Assembly (NCBI RefSeq): GCF_026745355.1
Contig: NC_079202.1
Location: forward strand, 53,734,709-53,798,708
Length of the DNA: 64,000 nucleotides
Reading direction: 5' to 3'
Origin: Beta vulgaris subsp. vulgaris
Lineage: Eukaryota; Streptophyta; Magnoliopsida; Caryophyllales; Amaranthaceae
The position numbers and the translations under genes are program-made. Positions within the stretch are counted from its first letter, which is position 1. Each line of letters begins with the position of its first letter. The notes beneath the pieces are model-generated. The model was given only the letters and a program-made list of their open reading frames with translations, was not told the origin of the DNA and did no database searches. Below are positions 36,058 through 45,424 of this stretch, piece after piece.

Positions 36058-37074
36058 CTAGTTTTGAAGCCCGTGCGTTGCACGGGTTGTTTTTTAGTAA
36101 TTTTTTGTTAACATTATTGATTTTGTGTTACTGTAAATGAGTTTTTTCAACACGATTTTATTTACATACTTCATCTGTTAACTATCTATTTAGACCAATC
36201 AACTTTTAGTAAAAAAAACAATTATAATTGTCAATATTACCTTTACTTTATGTTTATAAAATCATCATTAATTATTCATCAAATTGCCTCATAAAGTTGT
36301 GCTTACTTTAGTAAGGATTTATTTATCCCTTACACTTGTTAATTAAAGGAGTACCTCTATGCTAACTACACTTTTTTTTATTTTCTTAAAAATCATGCCC
36401 AAACCCATTATTGTAGTAGAAAAGGAATTGATAAAATATTTGTCTCCATTATACCCTTATTTTTAAATTATCTTTAATATCTTTAATTATCTATTAATAA
36501 AGTTTATAAAAAGTTGATATAAAGTTAGTATTGCAATGGTTGTTTCCATCTCTAAATAAGTGAAGGCATGTTGACCGGTATTGTCAACTAACATATCAGT
36601 ATATCACTCTGATAAAAGTTTAAAAAAAAATAAAGTAGATATTGAGTGGCCACAAATGCGAAGAAGCTATCATTGAAAATGTTGGCTACTTTAGTAGATT
36701 TGCAGCAGTTCATTAGATGTTTTTTTTTTACAGGAAGCAGTTCCTTAGATGTTATCGTATGGTTTAGGCAAATCTCAAGAATCAAGTTTTTTTTATTTTA
36801 TTTTGTGATTTTATATGTGAATCATAGTCGTAGAGTGAATATACAGTATAGTAGTACTTATAATAGATTCCTAGTTATAATAGATCCCTAAAAGATAATA
36901 TTTTTTGGTTTTTGTCATAGCCGTAGAGTGAATAAACTCTTATCTCTAAACTCTAAATTTTATTATCTCTCCAACTCTAAATTTTATTATCTCTAAATTA
37001 ATAAGATGATGTGGCAATCCTAGGTGGCGCGCTTTATGCTCCCGAAAAGTTCCTCTTTTATATATATATATTGA
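36058..37074 (-). mobile_element. Non-autonomous Helitron, both ends visible
   Basis: On the minus strand the element starts TCAATATATATATATAAAAG and ends with hairpin CCCGTGCAACGCACGGG, eight bases, then CTAG. The host base is A before TC and T after CTAG, exactly the A|T insertion site of Helitrons, with no target duplication. The 1,017-bp interior is AT-rich and non-coding, so it needs a helper in trans. Confidence 0.8.
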
Positions 37075-37130
37075 TTGATTATGAAAAAAAATAGTCCAAA
37101 TAAGTAGATAAATTTTTTTCTTTTTACTAC

Positions 37131-37322
37131 TTGAACTTTCTCTATTTTGGGGCCCTCACAATTAAGGGGCCCTGTTCCATGGAACATGTTGAACATGCTA
37201 AAAGTCGCCCCTGTATCCCACGGCACGGGCATGGCCATGTCGCCGCTGCATCCTACGGACATGCTGGTCATCATGGTGGCTTTTCTGGTGGCAGTGGCTT
37301 TTCCGGTGGCGGTGGCTTTTAA
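37131..37322 (+). other. Gly/His-rich open frame, doubtful
   Basis: 63 codons ending in HAGHHGGFSGGSGFSGGGGF, glycine-rich-protein-like wording, right beside the Helitron 5' end. It may be a relic exon of a gene that the Helitron interrupted, or chance. Confidence 0.2.
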
Positions 37323-37382
37323 GGTTGTACTTTTGGACTCGGATGTGATAGGTAGTAGTACTAGTACTAAGTACTAATACTA

Positions 37383-37561
37383 CCTCCTCCGTTTTTTTTT
37401 ACTTACACTTTTTGAGAGGTAGAGAGAAAAATTAAAAAAAGGCCCTATGCGATCGGAGAAATAGAGAAAAATGGAAAGCAAAAGTAGAAAGTGTTGCAAG
37501 TAATTTATTATTGTGCTTTTATGAATTGAAAGTGTTGCAAGTAAAAAAAAAAGGAAGAAAG
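37383..37561. mobile_element. Stowaway-like MITE
   Basis: CCTCCTCCGTTTTTTTTTAC at the left and AAAAAAAAAAGGAAGAAAG at the right, with TA flanks. A GTGTTGCAAGTAA word is repeated inside. Confidence 0.55.
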
Positions 37562-37863
37562 TATATTTGTTGTCCATTTGCTTCACCCGAGCTTATGCTG
37601 GGATTATGGCGAGGTTTCAACTACAGACCCTCCTTAAGCGATACCAAACTGCTTATCATTTAGACCAACCCACGTTGGTTACATAAGTATATGTTTGGTT
37701 ATACGTTGATATTGTTAGAGTGGAAGGCATTAAAATGGGATGAGTAGTTTGTAATCTCTGATTTGTGTCTTTAAATCGAAATGTGAAGCTGCTTAAAAAA
37801 TAAAAGGTTTGAACATCTTGGATGTTTCGTAATCAATAACATGATTAATGAATTGAAGTGATT

Positions 37864-39926
37864 GTTTATTAATGAAAAAGGGTAGGTATATGTTTAGTTC
37901 CTTTTATGAAGCAGCGTCGGGTCAAAAAATAAATCTGGAAAAATCGGAGGTTTCATTTAGCCGGAATGTTAGTCCTGAATCGCAGAACATTCTTCAGATG
38001 AAGTTGAATTTCACGGCTGTTAATGAACAAAGGAAATATCTTGGGCTTCCAATGTCTATTGGGAGATCTAAGAAGGTTGTTTTCCAGACTATTCAAGACC
38101 GAGTGTGGAAAAAGATCAAAGGATGGAAGGAAAGGTATCTCTCTAGAGCGGGTCGAGAAGTGCTAGTGAAAGCGGTGGTCCAAGCCATCCCAATGTATGT
38201 CATGCAATGTTTCAAGATCCCGGAAGGGGTGATTAATAACATGGTATCTCTTTGCCGAAACTTTTGGTGGGGACAACAGGGAAACGAGAGGAAATTGCCT
38301 CTCATAAGTTGGGAGAAAATGTGCCACTCGAAAGAAGCAGGCGGACTTGGGCTCCGAGATTTAGGGGCTTTCAACACCGCACTACTTGCGAAACAGTACT
38401 GGAGGATAGTCACAAATCCGGAATCCTTTGTGGCCACGATTTTGAAAGGAAAGTACTTTCCCCGGACGGAATTTTGGGAGGCGAAGGTCCCTCAAAATGC
38501 TAGCTATACGTGGCACTCTATAATATCGGCTAGAGAATTATTGAAAGAAGGATCCAGGTGGGTTGTTGGCAATGGCAGGAAGGTTAAGTTCTGGAAGGAT
38601 CCATGGCTAAAGGCCCTCCCTAGGGGTCGTGTGTGGTCCACTCCACCGGACGAGGCCATACTCAGGCCCTATGTTGCAGATTGGCAAGTGGAGAACGGTG
38701 ACGAGTGGGATTTTGCAGCTTTGGATGGCGTATTAACAACGGAAGAAATGGAAGCGGTGAAGGGGGTTACGGTTGCTTCGAGTGATCAGTAGGATTTTCT
38801 TGCTTAGTCTCATTCTAAGAGAGGGGAATTCACTGTAAGAAGCGCCTATCATCTCGAAATGCAAAGGAAACATGGTTTTGTGGGGTCCTCATCTATGCTA
38901 GCTAGATCGGGGTTCTGGAGGAAAATATGGAAGACAAAGTCCCTCAAAAGGTGAAGATTTTCTTTTGGAGGGCGGTACGTAATGGGCTCCCAACCATGGA
39001 TGTTCTGTGTAGAAGGGGGATGAATGTTGATCGAATGTGCCCTCGATGCGGAGATGGCCCTGAGACAACCTCACACATGCTTCTGACATGTAAACACAGT
39101 ACATTATTATGGAAGCTCTCCCCACTGAGATGGGAAACCCAGGACTGGTAGTATAGTTTTATAGAGTGGTGTGAAAGTATGGCGAAGAAGTGCACCGTCG
39201 AGCGGTCATGGGAGATTGTGATGCTGTTTACGTGGCAAATGTGGAACCTAAGAAATTTGTGGGTGTTCGAGAGGAAACGTATGGAGCCTATTATAGCTTG
39301 CGAGAAGATGATGCGCTTGTTGAATGAACTTGAAGCTGTTACCAACAAAGCAAATGTAACCTCAAGTGTTGCAAATGTGGTGTCTGATGCGCACAAGTGG
39401 ACAAAGCCAGGCGCTGGGAGGTTTAAACTCAACTCGGATGCTGCTGTCATGAAGGAAAGGAAGGTAGGCCTGGGGGTGGTGGTCCGTGACCATGAAGGCG
39501 ACGTGATGTTAATTGCAGGGCGCAGGGGAAAGGAGACTAGCATAGTAGCCCAAGCTGAGGCTAAAGCTCTGCTGTTTGGCCTCCAAAGAGCGTTCGAATG
39601 CGGACTAAGGGAGCTCGAAGTGGAGAGCGACTGCCTCCACCTGGTGGACCTACTGCAGAATAAAGCTAAGGAGCTTACTAGTACTCAGATTATTGCTAAT
39701 GACATTAAGTGTTTTACTTGTAAGTTGGAGTTTTGTAGTTTTGGTTTTTGTAGGAGAAGTTGTAATAGTGTGGCGCATTTAATAGCCAAATCCTCTCTCT
39801 ATTTTGAGGAGGAGCTGCTCTGGCTGGAGGATTACCCACCAGATATTCTTCCCCTTGTTATTGCTGACAAGGTGGATGTTTCAAGCTCTTAATGATATGA
39901 TCTTACTTCTCGTCAAAAAAAAAAAA
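37864..39926 (+). pseudogene. 5'-truncated L1-type LINE with RT end, zf-RVT and RNase H, broken frames
   Basis: The frame at 37872-38792 reads the C-terminal part of a plant LINE reverse transcriptase (SGQKINLEKSEV, KYLGLPMSIG, then AVVQAIPMYVMQCFKIP). A stop and frame shift follow. 38927-39151 codes the zinc-binding RVT segment (CPRCGDGPETTSHMLLTC). 39179-39892 codes an RNase H domain (FKLNSDAAV, then AQAEAKALLFGL and ELEVESDCLHLVDLL). A poly-A tail ends the copy near 39926. Endonuclease and most RT palm motifs are missing, so it is dead. It sits inside an older LINE relic. Confidence 0.85.
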
Positions 39927-40258
39927 GTTCAAGTTTCCTAACCCATATTTTCTGGAGGTGTGAGGTTGTTTCAAAAATAAAAGGACAATGAGGTGTGAGG
40001 TTGTTTCAAAAATAAAAGGACAATGAGGTGCTCGTTTGATTATTATTCAAAGTGACAGTTTGCAAGTGGTGTCAAGATTGAATAGAAGCGAGCAAGATGG
40101 TTTTTACCTTGGTGCAATTGTTCGCCAAATAATTGTAAAGATTGTTAATTTTTTAAATTGTGTAAGTTTATGTTCATGCATGTTTTTAGAGAAGTTAATA
40201 CATCAGCTCACCCCATTGCTCATTTAAGCTCTGTGTTCTACTCGACTAGTGTTTGGGG
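39927..40258 (+). pseudogene. Older LINE relic: zf-RVT end plus RNase H fragment
   Basis: Directly after the poly-A of the neighbouring LINE, THIFWRCEVVSKI is readable, a typical plant LINE zinc-domain ending. A 34-bp tandem duplication follows (GGTGTGAGGTTGTTTC twice), then an RNase H piece (IIIQSDSLQVVSRLNR) that shifts frame near 40170 into REVNTSAHPIAHLSS. Confidence 0.7.
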
Positions 40259-40363
40259 GAGGGGGGGGGGTTTCTAGTTGATATTGATCATGTAGTACCT
40301 TGGATTTTAGTATTGTATATCATATCATTCAAGCCTTTCAACTCTTCACATCAAAAAAATATA

Positions 40364-40730
40364 GGCCCTGTTTGACAATTAGAGGCTAACTAGCGACTAG
40401 TTGTTTATATTAGTTAGTTTGACCACTTGTTTGTATTAGCGATTAGCTGATTGGTACTTTATTAGGAGAAATGACCAATAATGATATTGAAATAATTTAT
40501 TGGTTGAGTTTTTGTGCTAAAAGGTAGTAAATTTGAACAATTTTAGGATATATTAGTCTTTACACAATGAAATTCACAAACTTCTCTTCCAAAAAGCTCC
40601 TACTAGTAGCTTTTTTAAAAATGGTTTTTGGACTCAAACCTCTCTTTCTATCTCTTAACCAAACCACTCCTATTAGAGGTTTAAATTATTCAAACCTCTC
40701 TATTGTATCCCTTCATCCCAAAAAAAATTG
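40364..40730. repeat. MITE-like repeat starting GGCCCTGTTTGAC
   Basis: The start is typical of plant MITEs that end in GTTTGG-type motifs, with CTAACTAGCGACTAG words and mirrored AACCAAACC near the other side. The right border is unclear. Confidence 0.3.
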
Positions 40731-40919
40731 AACACTTGTTGGGACATATAACTTGAGATGATAAGTTGTAGTATGATTATTATCAAATATTATTTATAGT
40801 GTTAAAAAGTTGATCTTATATAGGAGTTGGTGAAGTTTTTTTTTTTAAAAAGTATTTTATTGATAAAGATAGAGGATAAGCCAAAGGAGTATAAACAAAA
40901 TTAACATACCAATAGTGGG

Positions 40920-41145
40920 CACTAGTGGAAAAAAACGTAAGGACTGTGATCAAAACATTCCTAAGGGTTGCGTTTTTGGCACGCAACCCTTACCTTAGCA
41001 TTCCTTCGTCAAAAATGAAGGGTTGCGGTAAAACTGCATCCCTTCACTACCAAGGGTTGTGGTTTTGGGCCTAAATCGCAGCCCTTCCTTATACAAAGGG
41101 CTGCGATATTTGCTAAAAAAGCTCGTAGCCCTTGTCACCAATTTT
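40920..41145. mobile_element. CACTA (En/Spm) transposon terminus with subterminal repeats
   Basis: It begins CACTAGTGGAAAAAAACG. Within 220 bp come direct and inverted copies of AAGGGTTGCG / CGCAACCCTT, the subterminal array that CACTA transposases bind. No opposite TAGTG end was found, so it is a fragment or the far end is degraded. Confidence 0.65.
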
Positions 41146-41518
41146 TTTTTTTTTGGTTTTTGCATTTTATAGTTCTAAATGTATCCAAAAACAGTTAATG
41201 AGTATATATTGTTTTTATTTGTGCATCACGAAATTATAAGCATTACAAAATATAAATTCATGAAACAAAATCAACAATATCTGGATGAATTACACAAATA
41301 AATTTGGAAAAAAATCCAAGCAAATATTATGGATAAATTATCACCAAAAAAAAATCCTAAATCGCTAGAAAAAACCCTAAATTCAAATTTCAGAACGAAA
41401 ATACAAAAAAAAAAGAAATTCTAGATCTAAAATTACATGAAAAATAATCAACTAACTCCATACCGTTGGAGTTTCATAGTTATATGACTTACATCATATT
41501 TTATAGAGATGATCATGG

Positions 41519-41690
41519 AAGGATATGAGTTAGCTCAAGTGGGTAGAGTGCTCCCCCTTAGCCCCTGAGGTCAGTGGTTCGATCCTTAATCCCAGTATTA
41601 TGCTGGAGTATTTTCTTAGCATGCTATGCATGCCTTACCAGCCAATGTGGAGTTAGCCTTTCGGCTGACTTTATTTCCTAATAAAAAAAA
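41519..41690 (+). mobile_element. tRNA-derived SINE, full length with target-site duplication
   Basis: A-box-like TAGCTCAAGTGGGTAGAG and B box GGTTCGATCC about 40 bp later, a middle part rich in ATGCTGG/CTTAGCATGC, and a short A-rich tail. A 16-bp target duplication, ATAGAGATGATCATGG / ATAGAGGTGATCATGG (one mismatch), flanks it. The 172-bp length fits plant SINEs. Confidence 0.85.
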
Positions 41691-41691
41691 A

Positions 41692-41967
41692 TAGAGGTGA
41701 TCATGGGCCGGGCCGGGCCTAAAAAATTGCCCATTAGTCGGGCCGAGCCAAAATTTAGGTCAATTTTTTATGCCCAAAGCCCGCTATTTCGGGCTGAAAT
41801 GAGCAAGCTTATCGGGCTAAAATTAGGCCAAACCAAAAAATAGACTAAAAAGTCATTTTCGACTTGCCCAAATTAAAAAAATCGGACCAGGCCGGGCCCG
41901 GTTGCAGACTAAAAAAACCTGCCCAAACCAGTCCAAAAATCGGACCGACTGGAATTGATCAGCTCTA
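41692..41967. repeat. Short TIR element with CGGGCC-rich interior
   Basis: The left end is TAGAGGTGATCATGG and the right end, reversed, is TAGAGCTGATCAATTCC. The interior carries many GGGCCGGGCC, AAGCCCG and ATCGGACC words. It is the second copy of the family at 9532-9762. A SINE inserted in its left end. Confidence 0.55.
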
Positions 41968-42149
41968 ATATTTTATATTGAACAAACTCATCAAATAAGT
42001 TGCTTATCTAAAATATTTTGATAAGAAAAAAAAATTCCTATTTTACTTTTCCTATTGTTAACCAAACACTTTTAACAAATTCCCACAAAATTGATTTTAG
42101 AAGTTATGTCATGGAAACTTCCAATTACCACATCAACCAAATTACCACT

Positions 42150-44854
42150 TAACAAGCTACTGAGAACTTTCTAGCTGGAGGCTTTATGCTTAAAGAGACA
42201 AACAAAACTTTCATTGCACTCATCCCAAAAATTGCCAGACCGGAAGAGGTAAGTCAGTTTCGGCCTATTAGCCTTTGCAATACTTCTTATAAGATTATTT
42301 CAAAATGCCTGGTGAATAGATTGCAACCTATCATGTCTTCTCTCATAGGACAAAATCAAAATGCGTTTGTCATGGGAAGATCGATAAATGATAATTGCCT
42401 CATTGCTCATGAAATGTTATCCCATGTTAAAAAAGCTAGGAAAGGGTCTAACTATAGTGTAATCCTAAATTTGGACCTTAACAAAGCTTATGATAGGGTG
42501 AGTTGGAGTTTCATTAGAGAAATTCTTATTGAGATTGGGTTCCCGGGTAAGTGGATACATCTTATTATGGAATGTATTACAACAGTTTCATACTCGATCC
42601 TGGTCAACGGGGAACCGGCGGGGTTGATTAAACCAAAGGCGGGACTGAGGCAGGGAGACCCCCTATCCCCCTACCTGTTCCTTCTATGTATGGAGATTTT
42701 ATCCAGGAAAATCCAACAAGAGCAAAACCTTGGATTGATAAAAGGTCTAAAAGTTCACCGTAAGGCTCCGGAACTCTCTCACCTCTTTTTTGCAGATGAT
42801 GCACTTTTCTTCATGAAGGGAAAGATGGATAATATCTGGAACATGAGGAAAATCTTGGACACTTTCTGCTTGATTTCGGGAGAAATGATCAATGTCCAGA
42901 AATCATACACTGTGTTTAGTAAAAATACCCCCAGAAAATTCATAAGGCTGTTGAATAAGGGGTTGAAAGTGGGAAATAAGGAGAAACTAGGTAAGTATCT
43001 AGGTTGTCCTATGGATGTCACGGGACACTCTTTAAACGTTTTCCAAGAACTCCCTCAAAAGGTCATAGCTACTATCTCCTCTTGGAACTTCTCTTCCCTA
43101 AATCAAGCAGGTAAACTATTACTTATTAATAGTATCCTCATCGCTTATGCTTCCCACATAATGGCCACTTTCCTCTACCCGAAAAAAACACTGAACAAAA
43201 CTACATCAACCTTCCTAAAATTCTGGTGGAGCTCAAGTAATGATAAAAAGCCAATTTATTGGAGGAAAAGAAGCCTCTTGGAAAAACACAAGTGGGAGGG
43301 AGGGTTGGGTATGAGAAATCTGATAGCTTTAAACCAAGCAGTGCTTTTCAAACAAGCCTGGAGAATCCAAAATAACCAAAACCTTCTTGTCAGCAAAATT
43401 TTCAGAGCAAAATACTCGGACTCTTGGTTTGATAAGAGCTTAAGAGGAAAAATCCCGAAGGTTAGTTCGTGGGGAGGGAGAAGCATCATGAAAAGTGTAG
43501 GTTTTATGGCTCCAAAAGTGGGGAAGATGGTTGGAAATGGGAAAACTACAAAAATTTTAGAAACAGGGTGGGTTGGAGGAAAAAAGATCAAGTTTAAAAG
43601 TGAGGAAATTGACAGCTTAGACCCTCAACCATTATGGGTTAGCGACTTAATAGGGCAAAACAATGAATGGGATAATAACATACTAATCAAATGGTTTGAA
43701 CCAAAAGAGGTTAACATGATCAAAACCATTCATATCCCAGCTTTTGATGTAAAAGATGAATACACTTGGAATGGAACAAGCAATGGGGAATACTTGATAA
43801 AATCGGGATACTGGTTTGGTCTCCACAAGAGAAGTGGAGACTATGAAACATCCAAATTCTGGAAGAGATTCTGGAGTCAAAACTTCTGGCCAAAATGGAA
43901 AATTTTCTATTGGAAGCTAGCTAATGGTGCTCTTGCCACCGGAGTAAACCTTAGGAAAAGAAAAATCCTAAGCGAGAGTCCTTGTCCACTTTGTGGATGT
44001 GAAGAGGAGTCGGATACTCATCTGTTTAAGGATTGTGAAATAACAAGGAGGATATGGAGTTGTTCTAGTCTTGGGATAAACTCTCAACAGCCAAATAACC
44101 TGTCAGTATATGTATGGTCTAGAAACTGGTTGTGGTATCTTATGGATGATGAACCAAAAAATGGGGAAAGAACTTTTGATTTCATAAACACCCTTTGGTG
44201 CATCTGGCTTTTGCGTAATAAGAGAATCTTTAAACCTAGTAGCAATGCAACACCCAAAGATTTCTTTGAAATTGCAAAGCACTGGAAGATAAGGGGAAAC
44301 AAAGCCTGGAGGGATACAGAAGACATTATAACTGAACAGGGAAGATCCAACCGTGAAAAATCAAAAGACCCCTTCTGGTGGGGTTATAACTGGGCAAACC
44401 AAGAGGAACATGCCACGATGATAGTTGATGGCGCCTGGAAAATAAATAGTCAGGACGAGGATGATCCAGGGAAAGCGGCCTTTGGATGGTTTTTCCAGGA
44501 CAGAAACGGAGAAATAGCAAAAGGGAATCAGGTCATTTGCGCAAGTTCAGCTTTACAAACAGAAGCGCTAGCAGTACTCCTTAGCATGAAGGAAAGCCTC
44601 AAGATGGGGTATAGAAATATTGAAGTTTGGACGGACTCAAAATTGCTGGTGGCGGGACTGTATGAGGAAAAGAAGGCGGCTTCGAATATCAGAACCATCA
44701 TCCTTGATATCCGTGAAACAGCAAAGATTTTTAACTCTATTAGAATCCTAAATGTTATTAGAGAGAAAGTAAGTATAGCCCATTCTATTGCTGTAAAAGC
44801 GAGAAGAAAGGGCAGTAGTTTGTAAGTTTTTATCTTTCTATTTATCCAGCAGTC

Positions 44855-44883
<29 letters not shown>
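42150..44883 (+). mobile_element. L1-type LINE, 5'-truncated, with 879-codon open RT-RNase H frame
   Basis: The open frame 42186-44825 is uninterrupted. It holds reverse transcriptase (FIALIPK, QFRPISLCNT, LDLNKAYDRVSW as motif A, LRQGDPLSPYLF, FFADDALFF as the catalytic FADD box), the zinc segment CPLCGCEEESDTH, and RNase H (MIVDGAWK, LQTEALAVLLSMKES, VWTDSKLLVAGL). It ends in a pure A30 tail. In-frame codons run back past the ATG (ENFLAGGF), so the 'start' is only where truncation left a Met. ORF1 and the endonuclease are missing, so it cannot move alone. The intact frame and pure tail suggest a recent insertion. I could not find the target duplication. Confidence 0.9.
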
Positions 44884-44886
<3 letters not shown>

Positions 44887-45424
44887 TTTTTGATTAGATG
44901 ATTAGTAAAGCCACGGTTGAAAGTGGAAAACCATAAATCGACCAAACGTAAGGACTAAGGAGTTCACCAAAAAAAAAAAAGACTAAGGAAAAGTAAGCAG
45001 AAACGACGTCGTATTCTCGCATTGATGCGTGTTCTAGCGGTAATGATTATTTTCCCACCAAAATCCCACGAGATTTTTTCTGGAAGCTTTTTTTATTGCA
45101 ATTCCCAATTCTATCTGATTCTCTTGTATTTCGCCGCTTATCTTAATCCATTTTCCGAAGATTTTGGAGGTAATTTCTGCATCAACCAAAATCTAATTAT
45201 CTTCTCAAATTGATCATAATTAAATCTAGGTTATTAATTGAACAGAGATATTTTGCTTTTAATCTGTTCGAATTGATCGATTGAGGAAATTTATTAGGTT
45301 AACATCGATTCATTTCTATTTTCCGTGTTGAATGGTTAACATTTGAAGTTCTTTTGCAGATATCGACTTGGGTCTAAGACTCATATATTCTTGTATATAC
45401 TTGTCAGGAATTTTTGCTTGATTT
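44884..45424 (+). promoter_or_regulatory. Promoter and 5'UTR of the alpha/beta hydrolase gene, probable leader intron
   Basis: GGAG|GTAATTTCTGC near 45168 and TTTGCAG|ATATCG at 45360 look like a leader intron; the short frame at 45022-45213 would then be an upstream ORF in the leader. This is inferred from splice signals only. Confidence 0.4.
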
